From: Saccharibacter floricola DSM 15669
GTDB taxonomy: Bacteria; Pseudomonadota; Alphaproteobacteria; Acetobacterales; Acetobacteraceae
Direction: 5' to 3'
Length of the DNA: 64,000 nt
NCBI RefSeq assembly: GCF_000378165.1
Contig: NZ_KB899333.1
Coordinates: 186,001-250,000 of the forward strand
This document shows, one piece after another, positions 47,612-56,789 of the stretch (position 1 is the stretch's first letter; every line of letters starts with the position of its first letter). The position numbers and the translations under genes were made by a program. The notes under the pieces are model-generated. The model was given only the letters and a program-made list of their open reading frames with translations. It did no database searches and was not told where the DNA came from.

Positions 47612-47677
47612 TCAAGCGTTTGACAGGGCAGGCGAAAGGCAACATTCTTTCAGATAAACCAAGCCAAGGGGTATGCC

Positions 47678-49858
47678 GTGATTGCAGAACGCGATGTCTT
47701 TTCGTCCGCTTCGTCTTCCTGCTTAGAGGAGTTACGCCATTCGCCTGAACGGTTCGTTAACCGAGAGCTATCGTGGCTAGACTTTAATTTTCGCGTTCTA
47801 GAAGAGGCGGAAAATGAGCGTAACCCTCTTTTGGAGCGTGTGCGCTTTTTGTCGATTAGCGCGAGCAATCTTGATGAGTTCTATTCCGTCCGTGTGGCTG
47901 GGTTGGTCGGACAAGTTCGGGAAAAAACCACGGTTTTAAGTCCCGATGGTGCGACTCCCGCGCAGCAGTTGGAAGCCGTGCGTCTTAAAACGCGTGATCT
48001 GAAATATAGCCAACAGCGTGTGTGGCATCAATTATGTCATGAACTGGCGGATGAAGCGATTAGTATCGTGTCCGCCTCTGAGCTCGGTGATGATGACCGG
48101 CAATGGATGTCGCGTTTTTTTGATGAGCAGGTTTTTCCTGTTTTGACGCCGCTTGCGGTGGATCCGTCTCATCCGTTGCCTTTCATTCCCAATAAAGGGT
48201 TGGCGCTGGTTCTGTGCTTGAATGACCCCAAAAATGGTCGTCGTATGATGGATGGAATTGTGCTTCTGCCAGCGCAAATTCCTCGCTTTCTTCGTCTTCC
48301 CCAACAGGGGAAAGAGCTGCGTTTTGTGCGATTAGAAGACCTGATTACCTGCTTTGCGTCTCGTCTTTTCCCGGGTATGACACCGACAAATGCCGGATTA
48401 TTGCGGATTATTCGTGATACGGATGTTGAGTTTGAAGATGAGGCAGAAGACCTTGTTCGTTCGTACGAGACAGCCTTAAAGCGTCGTCGTCGCGGGGTGG
48501 GGATTCACCTTGATATTGAGGGTAGCCTTCCCGAACGCTTAGGGCGTGAAATTGGTGAGGAGCTGGGCGTCGGCACGGAAAATGTCGTCGTCTTGCAGGA
48601 TATGGTCGGCATGTCTGATGTTAGTCAGCTGGTGGTGAGTGACCGGCCTGATCTTATTTTCCCACCCTATAAGCCGCGTTTCCCCCAACGCGTATTGGAT
48701 TATGACGGTGATTGTTTTGCCGCTATTCGTGCAAAAGACCTCGTCGTTCATCATCCATTTGAAAGCTTTGACGTTGTTGTACAGTTCTTACAGCAAGCGG
48801 TGCTGGACCCCAATGTCTTAGCCATTAAACAAACTCTTTATCGCACGTCACGCGATAGCCCGATCGTGCAGGCATTGATTGAAGCTGCGGAAGCGGGGAA
48901 ATCCGTTACAGCCGTTGTTGAATTACGCGCTCGCTTTGATGAAGAAGCGAATATTCGCTTGTCGCGTTCTTTAGAAGCAGCCGGTGTGCAGGTGGTGTTT
49001 GGTCTGGCACATTATAAAACACACGCTAAGTTAAGCCTTGTCGTGAGACGAGAAGGGTCTGTGTTGCGCTCTTACGCTCATTTTGGAACGGGGAACTATC
49101 ATCCCGTCACTGCGCGTATTTATACCGATCTCTCTTTCTTTACGTGTGATCCTGTTTTGGTCGCGGATTCAGCGCGGCTCTTTAATTATGTGACAGGTTG
49201 CGCTGTGCCTGAGGTGCAAGCACTAAGCTTTGCACCGATCACGCTGCGTGATGATCTAGAACGCCTCATTCGTGATGAAATTTCCCATGTGGAGGCCGGA
49301 CGTGCGGGCCATATTTGGCTAAAGATGAACAGTCTTGTGGATCCGCATTTGATTGACCTGCTCTATGAAGCTTCCCAAAAAGGGGTGCGCATTAACGCGG
49401 TTGTGCGTGGGATGTGCTGCCTACGTCCAGGGGTGCCGGGGCTGTCTGAACGTATTCAAATTCGGTCTATTGTGGGGCGCTTTTTGGAACATTCTCGTAT
49501 TTTTGCCTTTGGCAATGGGCGGCATTTGCCGTCACGTCAGGCGAAACTCTTTATTTCATCAGCGGATTGGATGCAGCGTAATATGGATCGTCGCGTTGAG
49601 GCGATGGTTCCCATTACCAATCCAACCGTTCATGCTCAGATCCTTGGGCAGATTATGACTGTCAATTTCCGTGATACCCTGCAAAGCTGGCAGATGAAGC
49701 CTGAAGGAACGTGGGAGCGTGTCGCAGCACGGCGTCGGAAATTTTCGGCTCATGAGTATTTTATGAACAATCCTTCGCTTTCAGGACGGGGCTCTGCTCG
49801 TCCAGCAACGACCTTACTTGAGCCCTATACAGGCACAGAGATTGGGCGGGAGAACTAA
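47678..49858 (+). CDS. ppk: Polyphosphate kinase 1
   Basis: Reversible synthesis of polyphosphate from ATP, membrane-associated. 726 aa. FVNRELSWLDFNFRVLEEA (N domain), FLSISASNLDEFYSVRVAGL, HHPFESFDVVVQFLQQA, IKQTLYRTS, phosphorylated His449 in THAKLSLVVRR, then YAHFGTGNYHP and the second catalytic-His region GNGRHLPSRQAKLFISSADW. The start is GTG 47678, ten bases after AAGGGG. Confidence 0.97.
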   Translation: MIAERDVFSSASSSCLEELRHSPERFVNRELSWLDFNFRVLEEAENERNPLLERVRFLSISASNLDEFYSVRVAGLVGQVREKTTVLSPDGATPAQQLEAVRLKTRDLKYSQQRVWHQLCHELADEAISIVSASELGDDDRQWMSRFFDEQVFPVLTPLAVDPSHPLPFIPNKGLALVLCLNDPKNGRRMMDGIVLLPAQIPRFLRLPQQGKELRFVRLEDLITCFASRLFPGMTPTNAGLLRIIRDTDVEFEDEAEDLVRSYETALKRRRRGVGIHLDIEGSLPERLGREIGEELGVGTENVVVLQDMVGMSDVSQLVVSDRPDLIFPPYKPRFPQRVLDYDGDCFAAIRAKDLVVHHPFESFDVVVQFLQQAVLDPNVLAIKQTLYRTSRDSPIVQALIEAAEAGKSVTAVVELRARFDEEANIRLSRSLEAAGVQVVFGLAHYKTHAKLSLVVRREGSVLRSYAHFGTGNYHPVTARIYTDLSFFTCDPVLVADSARLFNYVTGCAVPEVQALSFAPITLRDDLERLIRDEISHVEAGRAGHIWLKMNSLVDPHLIDLLYEASQKGVRINAVVRGMCCLRPGVPGLSERIQIRSIVGRFLEHSRIFAFGNGRHLPSRQAKLFISSADWMQRNMDRRVEAMVPITNPTVHAQILGQIMTVNFRDTLQSWQMKPEGTWERVAARRRKFSAHEYFMNNPSLSGRGSARPATTLLEPYTGTEIGREN

Positions 49859-49862
49859 CATT

Positions 49863-51377
49863 ATGATGGCTTCTGATGGTGCTATTTCGTCAGAGACGCA
49901 GCGCGCTGCGGTTGTTGATCTTGGATCAAACTCTGTGCGCATGGTGGTGTTTGAAGGTGTTGTGCGCAATCCTGTCCCCATTTTTAATGAGAAAGCGACC
50001 TTACGTCTCGGGAAAGGCCTAGAAGAAACAGGCGAGCTTAATCCTGAGGGTGTTCGTAAGGCGATGGATGTTCTCAAACGTTTTGGGACAATTGCCCGTG
50101 TTATGGGGGCCGAGCCGTTTGATATTTTAGCAACGGCCGCTGTACGTGATGCCCGCAATGGACAGGAGTTTATTGAGGCTGCCAAAACGTGCGTTCCCAA
50201 TGCTCGTGTGCGCGTCTTAAAAGGAGGGGAAGAGGCCGATTATTCAGCCAATGGTGTTTTATGCGCCCTTCCACATGCTGAAGGGTTAGTGGCCGATATT
50301 GGTGGAGGTTCTCTAGAACTCATTAGTATTGGTGACAAAAGCGTTGTGGACTCAGTGAGTACACCGCTGGGCGTCATTCGCCTACGTGAACGGGCAGAGG
50401 GTGAGGTCGACCGCGCTGAGCATATCGCTAAACAGGTTTTAGCCGACGTGTCTTGGTTGCCCGAGATGAAGGGGCGGCCGCTCTATCTTGTTGGTGGTGC
50501 TTTTAGAGCCTTGGCGCGGTTGCATATTGCGAAGTCGAAATATCCCATCAATATGGTTCATCTGTTTAAGCTGTCCTGCGATGAAGCCCGTGATATGACA
50601 GCTTGGATTTCCAAAGCGACGCGGAAACATCTTGAAAAAGTCGGTAATGCGCCACGCAAGCGTTTAGGGGATGCTCCTTTTGCAGCAGCAGCATTGTCAA
50701 GATTGATAAAACGCATGCAGCCGTCCGAGATTATCTTTAGCGCAGAGGGTCTGCGTGAAGGATGGTATATGCGCCACGCCGCGTCTTCTGTGGTAGCGCA
50801 AGACCCGATGCAGGCGTTGGCGAGTGAGATGGCTGGGCGGTTAGGGCGGAATGCTCAGCTCCCTGATGCATTGATTAGCTGGACGACACCGCTTTTTAGA
50901 CGTGATGGAAAATGGGAGCTTTCACCGTATGAGTTGGAGCAGCACCGTTTCGCTTGCATGGTGTCTGATATTGGCTCGTATGATCACCCACAATATCGTG
51001 CAGAGCAGACCTACCATCGTATCCTTTACAGTCATGGTGTCGGGTTTGATCATATCTTGCGTGCCTTTGTCGCGCTTGTAACAGCAGTTCGTTACGAAAT
51101 TGAACTGGATCATCCTGTATTAGAGCCTTCGCGTATTTTATTAGACGAAGCTACTTTTGCCCGTGCGGTTCAGCTGGGGATGACGCTACGACTGGCTTAT
51201 ACGTTATGTGCGGGCACAGAGGTACTTCTCAAGCCTTGTGAGCTGAAGATAGAAGATGACGTTTTGGTGCTGTATATGGGCGCCGATAGTTTACGAGCGG
51301 CTGGTGGGGCCGTGAAGCGCCGGCTAGAGCGGTTGGCTGGTGCAATGGGACTTTTATGTCAGATTCATGAAAGTTGA
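49863..51377 (+). CDS. ppx: Exopolyphosphatase (Ppx/GppA family)
   Basis: Hydrolyses terminal phosphate from polyphosphate (or pppGpp). 504 aa. ASKHA fold: AAVVDLGSNSVRMVVFE (phosphate 1), FDILATAAVRDARNGQEFIE, GLVADIGGGSLELISI (phosphate 2), YLVGGAFRALA. The long C-terminal helical domain resembles HD/Ppx C-domains. ATG 49863, four bases after the ppk stop; tightly coupled to ppk, so synthesis and breakdown of polyphosphate share one transcript. Confidence 0.94.
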   Translation: MMASDGAISSETQRAAVVDLGSNSVRMVVFEGVVRNPVPIFNEKATLRLGKGLEETGELNPEGVRKAMDVLKRFGTIARVMGAEPFDILATAAVRDARNGQEFIEAAKTCVPNARVRVLKGGEEADYSANGVLCALPHAEGLVADIGGGSLELISIGDKSVVDSVSTPLGVIRLRERAEGEVDRAEHIAKQVLADVSWLPEMKGRPLYLVGGAFRALARLHIAKSKYPINMVHLFKLSCDEARDMTAWISKATRKHLEKVGNAPRKRLGDAPFAAAALSRLIKRMQPSEIIFSAEGLREGWYMRHAASSVVAQDPMQALASEMAGRLGRNAQLPDALISWTTPLFRRDGKWELSPYELEQHRFACMVSDIGSYDHPQYRAEQTYHRILYSHGVGFDHILRAFVALVTAVRYEIELDHPVLEPSRILLDEATFARAVQLGMTLRLAYTLCAGTEVLLKPCELKIEDDVLVLYMGADSLRAAGGAVKRRLERLAGAMGLLCQIHES

Positions 51378-51498
51378 GGTCATTCCCTATGGAAAGGCCG
51401 AAGCTCGCTTGTTTTAACGTGAGAAAATAGGCAGATATGACACGATAAGGCTCTGTATCCATTGATGAATAGCGGGCTCTGGCTGAGAGGTGGGAAGA

Positions 51499-52209
51499 AT
51501 GCCTGATCGTTCTCGTATTGCAACACGCTATGAGCAGGAGCTCGTGCACCTTCGCGCGATGATGGCGCGGATGGGGGGAATTGTTGAGTATCAGCTTACC
51601 CTAGCACTCTCTGCTCTCGTGGATGGCGATACGGAAGCGACTGACAATGTTCTGACATACGAGCGTCATGTTGATGGGCTGGCCCAGACGATCGAAGCAC
51701 ATGTGATCCGCCTTTTAGCGCTACGAGCGCCCATGGCGAATGATCTGCGTGAAGTGGTTGCAACGATGAAAATCGCTGGTGATTTAGAGCGTATCGGTGA
51801 TTATGCAACGTCTATGGCGCTACGGGCAGCCGACATCCGTAAAGAAGGATATGGGCTTTCTTTTGCTGTTTTCCAGCGAATGGGCTTGTTGGTGCAAGAT
51901 CATTTAAGGCGGTCGTTAGACGCGCTTTTGCAGAAAGACCTCCATGCCGCTTTGGAGGTATGGCATGCCGACACAACAGTGGATGCGTATTATATGACCC
52001 TTTTTCGTGATGTGATGGGGTCTATGGTGGAAGATCCTCGTAAAATACGTGCCTGCACGTCGTTGCTCTTTATTGTTAAAAACTTGGAATGTATTGGCGA
52101 CCATGCCACCAATATCGCCGAGCGAGCATTTTTCGTTGTGAAAGGCGAAACGATTCCTGCACCAGCGCAGCATAAGGTCGCGCTGAAAAGTCATGGGGGA
52201 GAAGTTTAA
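51499..52209 (+). CDS. phoU: Phosphate signalling protein PhoU
   Basis: Negative regulator linking phosphate uptake to PhoR. 236 aa, two three-helix bundles: RYEQELVHLRAMMARMGGIVEYQL, and the two metal-site repeats NDLREVVATMKIAGDLERIGDYA and LLFIVKNLECIGDHATNIAE with conserved E/D. GTG 51490 is in frame; ATG 51499 gives the usual N-terminus. Followed 3 bases later by phoB. Confidence 0.95.
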   Translation: MPDRSRIATRYEQELVHLRAMMARMGGIVEYQLTLALSALVDGDTEATDNVLTYERHVDGLAQTIEAHVIRLLALRAPMANDLREVVATMKIAGDLERIGDYATSMALRAADIRKEGYGLSFAVFQRMGLLVQDHLRRSLDALLQKDLHAALEVWHADTTVDAYYMTLFRDVMGSMVEDPRKIRACTSLLFIVKNLECIGDHATNIAERAFFVVKGETIPAPAQHKVALKSHGGEV

Positions 52210-52212
52210 GGC

Positions 52213-52929
52213 GTGACGGTTCAAACAGTGTCCCAGTCGAAAGGCTGGATTTTGATCGTAGAGGATGATCCTTCTTTACTCTGTATGATTAAAGGTAACC
52301 TTGAGCAGCGTGGCTATCGGGTGAATACAGCGCCTTCTGGGGAGGATGCTTGCCGCTTTTTAGAAGTCTCACGCCCTGATGCCGTTATCCTTGACTGGAT
52401 GCTTCCAGGGATGTCCGGTCTAGAGATTTGTCGTTTTATCCGGCAAAAAGCGGCGTTGCGTGACGTACCTATTTTGTTTCTAACAGCACGTTCTGATGAG
52501 TGTGATGTGATCCAGTCTTTAGATACAGGCGCTGATGACCATCTCGTAAAGCCTTGCAGCATGGATACGCTGGATGCTCGGTTAAGAGCCTTGCTCAGGC
52601 GGCATCGTGTGTCGAACAAGAAGCTCGTTTTTGCGAATTTGAGCTTAGACCCTGAAACCCATCGTGTAGAGCGCGACCATGTTTTGCTCTCTCTTGGGCC
52701 GACAGAATATCGTATCTTAGATGTGCTTATGCGCCACCCGCGTAAAGTTTTTTCACGTGAAGACCTCCTCAAGCGGGTGTGGGGAGAGAATGTGCATGTA
52801 GAGCCACGAACGATTGATGTGCATATTCGGCGCTTACGGAAGGCGATTAATCAATCAGAGCAGGTTGATTTGGTTCGAACGGTGCGGTCAGCAGGTTATG
52901 CGCTTGATGATGGGGCCCTTGGTCATTAG
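52213..52929 (+). CDS. phoB: Phosphate response regulator PhoB
   Basis: OmpR-family transcription factor, 238 aa. Receiver: ILIVEDDPSLL, phospho-acceptor Asp61 in VILDWMLPGMSG, LTARS and VKPC (Lys). Winged-helix DNA-binding half: LGPTEYRILDVLMRHPRKVFSREDLLKRVWG, EPRTIDVHIRRLRKAI, LVRTVRSAGYAL. The VKPCS region and pairing with PhoU and a PhoR-type kinase make PhoB the best call. The start is GTG 52213. Confidence 0.93.
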   Translation: MTVQTVSQSKGWILIVEDDPSLLCMIKGNLEQRGYRVNTAPSGEDACRFLEVSRPDAVILDWMLPGMSGLEICRFIRQKAALRDVPILFLTARSDECDVIQSLDTGADDHLVKPCSMDTLDARLRALLRRHRVSNKKLVFANLSLDPETHRVERDHVLLSLGPTEYRILDVLMRHPRKVFSREDLLKRVWGENVHVEPRTIDVHIRRLRKAINQSEQVDLVRTVRSAGYALDDGALGH

Positions 52930-52957
52930 CGGACTGTTCAGCGAATAGGGGGCTGAG

Positions 52958-54220
52958 ATGCCTTGGTGGATGGGTGCCCTGTTGGCCTGTGTAACGGTGC
53001 TGATGATGATCGGCTGGAGCTGCACATATTGGCTTCTACGACGGCAACAGAACAAAGCAGCGCCCGTCCGTAAAAGCGCTCCTACCGCACGGCTGTCTGA
53101 TGATGCCCTTATGGAATGTTTTACCGCTCTTCCAGCTGATGTGGTGATTCTGAGCCCTATGGGAGAGGTGTTGGGGCTTAATCCAGAAACACACGCTCAG
53201 TTTGGGGATCGGTTGGGTGTCGTGTTGCGTCATCCAACGATGCAGTCACTGCTTGATGCGGCGTTACGCATACGTAAAGCTGATAAAGCCGTGCATTATC
53301 CGGTCTGCTCGGCAAGTATTACGCTTGATGTTCCCATGACATGGACAGCCCATGTGGCGGTTCGCTATGTTAAATTACCTTATGCGAAAGAGCCTTTCCT
53401 AGTTGCTGTGTTATCTGACCGTAGCGAGGCACAGGCAGTGGATCGTATGCGCGTGGATTTTGTTTCACACGCCAGCCATGAACTTCGCACACCCCTTGCT
53501 GCCTTAAGTGGTTTTATCGACATGTTGCGCCATGATGATGCTTTTGAGGCACATCATGGCCGGTCGCTTTCAATGATGTCTCAACAAGCAGAGCGGATGC
53601 GGCGTTTAATTGATCGTTTGCTCTATTTATCACGGGTGCAAGCCCGTGCTCATCAGCGCCCCTCTCAGGACGTTGATGTTGACGACGTGATGGCTCTGGT
53701 GGTGGGAGATGTTGCCCATCGCTTTGAGAACGGGCGAGCCCGTCTGACGCTGGACGTAGAGGAGGGGCTTCTCATCCAAGCGGATGAAGATGAGATGATC
53801 CAAGTCTTTCTAAACTTGATCGAAAATGCACTAAAGTACGGAGAGCAACCTCAGCAAACGCTCCATATTCGACTTTTTGGGCGAACTGTTACGCCTGATG
53901 ACCCTCTATGGCCGGGGACACAGGGGGTGGTTTTAGGTGTGCAGGATAATGGTTGTGGGATTGAGCCTCAGCATGTGCCACGCCTAACAGAGCGTTTTTA
54001 TCGTGTGCGTCAACAACAAGCGGAGAAGACAGGAAGTGGCCTAGGGCTCTCTATTGTTAAGCATATTATAGACCGCCACGGTGGGCGTTTTCGGATACAA
54101 AGCACTGTAGGAGAGGGCACTATTTTTCTGCTCTGGTTGCCGTCATTGATTGAGAAGACGAACGAAGGCTCATGTCACTTATCTGTCATAAGAGAGTCAC
54201 CTGAACTTCACACACAATAG
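52958..54220 (+). CDS. phoR: Phosphate sensor histidine kinase PhoR
   Basis: Membrane sensor kinase, 420 aa. One N-terminal helix (ALLACVTVLMMIGWSCTYWLL), a PAS-like region (about residues 45-155), HisKA with His174 in SHASHELRTPLAAL, and HATPase with NLIENALKYGE, VQDNGCGIEPQHVPRLTERFYR and GSGLGLSIVKHI. Only one membrane segment and no periplasmic loop, as in PhoR. Its last codons contain the candidate Pho boxes at 54172-54200. Confidence 0.92.
   Translation: MPWWMGALLACVTVLMMIGWSCTYWLLRRQQNKAAPVRKSAPTARLSDDALMECFTALPADVVILSPMGEVLGLNPETHAQFGDRLGVVLRHPTMQSLLDAALRIRKADKAVHYPVCSASITLDVPMTWTAHVAVRYVKLPYAKEPFLVAVLSDRSEAQAVDRMRVDFVSHASHELRTPLAALSGFIDMLRHDDAFEAHHGRSLSMMSQQAERMRRLIDRLLYLSRVQARAHQRPSQDVDVDDVMALVVGDVAHRFENGRARLTLDVEEGLLIQADEDEMIQVFLNLIENALKYGEQPQQTLHIRLFGRTVTPDDPLWPGTQGVVLGVQDNGCGIEPQHVPRLTERFYRVRQQQAEKTGSGLGLSIVKHIIDRHGGRFRIQSTVGEGTIFLLWLPSLIEKTNEGSCHLSVIRESPELHTQ
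54172..54204 (+). promoter_or_regulatory. Candidate triple PhoB repeat at end of phoR
   Basis: Three consecutive 11-bp units: ATGTCACTTAT, CTGTCATAAGA, GAGTCACCTGA. Units 1-2 and units 2-3 each match the E. coli Pho box consensus at 15 of 18 positions. The site lies inside the 3' end of phoR and faces the downstream glpQ and acid phosphatase genes. A weak -10 (CACAAT at 54213-54218) lies 12 bases beyond the second box. Confidence 0.5.
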
Positions 54221-54712
54221 CCTTCAGGCCGACTATCATCCCTCTATCTGAAGAGGCGACAATGTGCCGTCACAGTGAGAGCGCTACGTGTACACAGAAG
54301 TCCCTTTAGAGCTGTTGAACGAGAGTGCTGAAACGTGATTGCTCTAGGCGCTCTTTATTGCAGGAGTGAGGTTATGAGGCAGCATGTGATGTGTTTTCAG
54401 GCAAGCGGGCCTTTGTCAAAAATGAGGAAGAGCCTTCAATCGGGTTTGCGTCTGCCCGGTGACTTGCTGACGATCGTGATTATCATTGCGGCTCAATATC
54501 TTCCGATCTGAATGCTCTTCTGCATCAGCTTTAGCGTCTGTTTTGACAGATAGCTGAGAGTAATCGGGTTCCATAACGCTTTTTTGTGCAATGTTGTGTG
54601 TGGTTAAAAGATTAATGAATAAACGAAATAAAGTGCAAAAGAGCTGGGCTCTTATTGAAAGACGCATTTCTTCGTGTGAGTGGAGGCTCCTTTATCATAG
54701 GAGCGCCAATTC
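54221..54712. other. Intergenic region between phoR and glpQ
   Basis: About 490 bases with no recognised gene. It holds a possible 45-codon frame (54374-54511), a TCTGT-N4-ACAGA palindrome (54537-54550) and, if the Pho boxes at the end of phoR are active, the start of the glpQ transcript. An 83-codon frame on the opposite strand (54416-54667) looks like a chance frame. Confidence 0.5.
54374..54511 (+). CDS. Possible small ORF before glpQ (45 aa)
   Basis: Not recognised. ATG 54374 is preceded by AGGAGTGAGG, a good ribosome site. The predicted peptide is basic at first (MRQHVMCFQASGPLSKMRKS) and ends with a hydrophobic segment, LLTIVIIIAAQYLPI, that could insert in the membrane. It could be a small phosphate-regulated membrane peptide or a chance frame; the evidence is only the ribosome site and the hydrophobic tail. 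Confidence 0.3.
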   Translation: MRQHVMCFQASGPLSKMRKSLQSGLRLPGDLLTIVIIIAAQYLPI

Positions 54713-55822
54713 ATGCTGACACGGCGTTACATGCTAGGCCTGTTGGGTGGTGGTGCCCCAGCTCTTTTAAACTGGCGTTCTGCCTATGCGTCTCCCTCTC
54801 TTGCGCCGAAGCCTTTGGTTCTTGCGCATCGTGGGGCGTCCGCTTGGCGGCCTGAACATACGTTAGGGGCCTATGCCAAAGCGATGGTAGATGGGGCAGA
54901 TTATATTGAGCCTGACCTTGCGATGAGCAAGGACGGTCATCTTGTTGTGCGGCATGAAAGCAATATCGCAGACACGACAGATGTGGCGAGCCATCCTGAG
55001 TTTGCCAATCGTTATCGGAGCTGTGTGATTGATGGAGAGACACAAACGGGGTGGTTTACAACGGACTTCACGTTAGCTGAACTTAAAACATTGCGTGCGC
55101 GTGAACGTTTGCCGTCTATTCGTGCTCATAATACGCGCTATGATGGATGGTTTGAGATACCGACCTTTGATGAGGTCATTGACGCTGTTGCGGCACAATC
55201 ATCAGCTTGTGGGAAGGTCTTTGGACTTATTCCCGAGATTAAACATTCGACGCATTTTCAGCAGCTCGGTTTGAACCCTGAAACTGTGTTTTTGAATAGT
55301 ATCGCCCGGCATCGCTATACACAATATGCTCCTTTAGAGGTGCAGTCTTTTGAAGTCGGTACGCTCAAACGTATTCGTGCCTCTGTTCTGGCGATTAATT
55401 CGCAAGCGCGTTTGATGCTTTTAATGGGAGAGCGTGCAGACAAAGTGCCGGACTTATTAGCTGCGGGGAAGACAATGACCTTTGGCGAGTTGATGACCCC
55501 AGAGGGGCTAAAAGAGATAAAACAGTATGCCGATGTGATTGGCCCCTCTCATACAGATCTGATTGCTCGCACAGCTGATGGATCATGGGGTGCACCAACA
55601 TCGCTGATTGAAGACGCTCATAAAGTTGGCCTGTTAGTGCATTCCTACACAGCACGGCCAGAAAATACGTTCCTGCCTCGGCAGTTAAGGACGAGCGGCG
55701 TGCCTGCAGAGCGTAATCCAGCAGGTATGATTGCGGAGGTTCAGCGTTATTTGACGCTAGGCTTAGATGGCTTTTTCACGGATGATCCTGCTTTGGGACG
55801 GAAAGCCGTTGATGGTGTGTGA
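54713..55822 (+). CDS. glpQ: Glycerophosphodiester phosphodiesterase
   Basis: Periplasmic enzyme releasing glycerol-3-phosphate from deacylated phospholipids. 369 aa. N-terminal TRRYMLGLLGGG resembles a Tat signal. GDPD domain: LAHRGASAWRPEHTLGAY (catalytic His and Glu), YIEPDLAMSKDGHLVVRHE (metal Glu/Asp and second His), PEIKHS, and FFTDDPALG at the end. It has the N-terminal insert of the GlpQ (periplasmic) subgroup. Phosphate scavenging fits the Pho genes just upstream. Confidence 0.94.
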   Translation: MLTRRYMLGLLGGGAPALLNWRSAYASPSLAPKPLVLAHRGASAWRPEHTLGAYAKAMVDGADYIEPDLAMSKDGHLVVRHESNIADTTDVASHPEFANRYRSCVIDGETQTGWFTTDFTLAELKTLRARERLPSIRAHNTRYDGWFEIPTFDEVIDAVAAQSSACGKVFGLIPEIKHSTHFQQLGLNPETVFLNSIARHRYTQYAPLEVQSFEVGTLKRIRASVLAINSQARLMLLMGERADKVPDLLAAGKTMTFGELMTPEGLKEIKQYADVIGPSHTDLIARTADGSWGAPTSLIEDAHKVGLLVHSYTARPENTFLPRQLRTSGVPAERNPAGMIAEVQRYLTLGLDGFFTDDPALGRKAVDGV

Positions 55823-55834
55823 GGGGAATATTCG

Positions 55835-56545
55835 ATGAAAGAGACAAAAAAGATGATCCGATTGTCGTATAGATTTGTTGGAACCTTGCTGATGACAGGA
55901 GGGGCCTTTGTGCCTCCTATTGCGCAGGCCGAAGCGCCTCCTAATGTAGATATCGCGGTTCAAGCAGCGCAGGCCTATCATGATACAGGGGCGTATCAGC
56001 ATGATTTTGATGCAATCGTACAACGTGCGCAGCAGGATGTTGAGCGTGAGCGCCTTTATGTGAAGAATCCCGCGATTGTGTTGGATATTGATGAAACAAC
56101 ACTTTCGAACTGGCCGGCCATGAAGGCGAACCATCTTGGTTATGTATCAGAGGGTGCCTGTGATCATCTGCCTAAGGGCCCTTGTGGTGAGGATGCGTGG
56201 GAAGAGCGTGCGGAAGCGCCAGCTTTTGCAGAAACGCAGGCACTGATCAAGCAGGCACAGGCTCATAATGTGGCGGTTTTCTTTGTAACGGGACGCTCAG
56301 AGAAGTTCCGTCGTGCAACGGAGGAGAACCTTCATAAAGAAGGGATTTCCGGTTGGAAGCATCTTTACATGCGCGCCATCGGAGATCATCAACCAGCAGC
56401 GGCGTATAAAACGCCCCTACGTGCTGAGATCGAACAACAGGGCTATACGATACTTGCGAACCTTGGTGATCAAGAGAGTGATCTCAACGGAGGCCACGCA
56501 TTGCATCGTTATCGTTTACCCAACCCTTATTATTATATTCCTTGA
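55835..56545 (+). CDS. Secreted HAD-type acid phosphatase
   Basis: HAD superfamily subfamily IIIB acid phosphatase, exported. 236 aa. Signal peptide ending IAQAEA; catalytic Asp pair in IVLDIDETTLSNW, VFFVTGRSEKFRRATEENL (motif II Thr), and NLGDQESDLNGGHA (motif IV acidic residues). Releases phosphate from organic esters outside the cytosol. Twelve bases after glpQ, so one operon: both would serve phosphate scavenging. Confidence 0.9.
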   Translation: MKETKKMIRLSYRFVGTLLMTGGAFVPPIAQAEAPPNVDIAVQAAQAYHDTGAYQHDFDAIVQRAQQDVERERLYVKNPAIVLDIDETTLSNWPAMKANHLGYVSEGACDHLPKGPCGEDAWEERAEAPAFAETQALIKQAQAHNVAVFFVTGRSEKFRRATEENLHKEGISGWKHLYMRAIGDHQPAAAYKTPLRAEIEQQGYTILANLGDQESDLNGGHALHRYRLPNPYYYIP

Positions 56546-56789
56546 GAGGGGGCACTAAGTCCATTCATAGAAGGTGGGAAAGTCTGAGCGGTTTTGGCTT
56601 AAAATTTCTCTTCAAACAATGGCATTCTCCCCAGATCTTTTATTCTTGCTCTCTCAGAGAGGCGGTAAGATAGGAACATATTGGTCTTTTGTCTGATGAA
56701 GGCGTCAGGCTTTGCGTGAAGGGCATGATAGGCCAGTGCCCAAGAGAGGCTGTTGAACCCTAAGGGTTCAAAAGCCTTTGTTCGTGAGC

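Noticed and set aside
54416-54667. 83-codon minus-strand frame between phoR and glpQ
   Set aside because: Highly polar translation with no family features, and no convincing ribosome site was identified; probably chance.
56754-56770. TGAACCC-TAA-GGGTTCA hairpin as terminator
   Set aside because: A perfect 7-bp stem but with no T-run on the minus strand; too weak to call.
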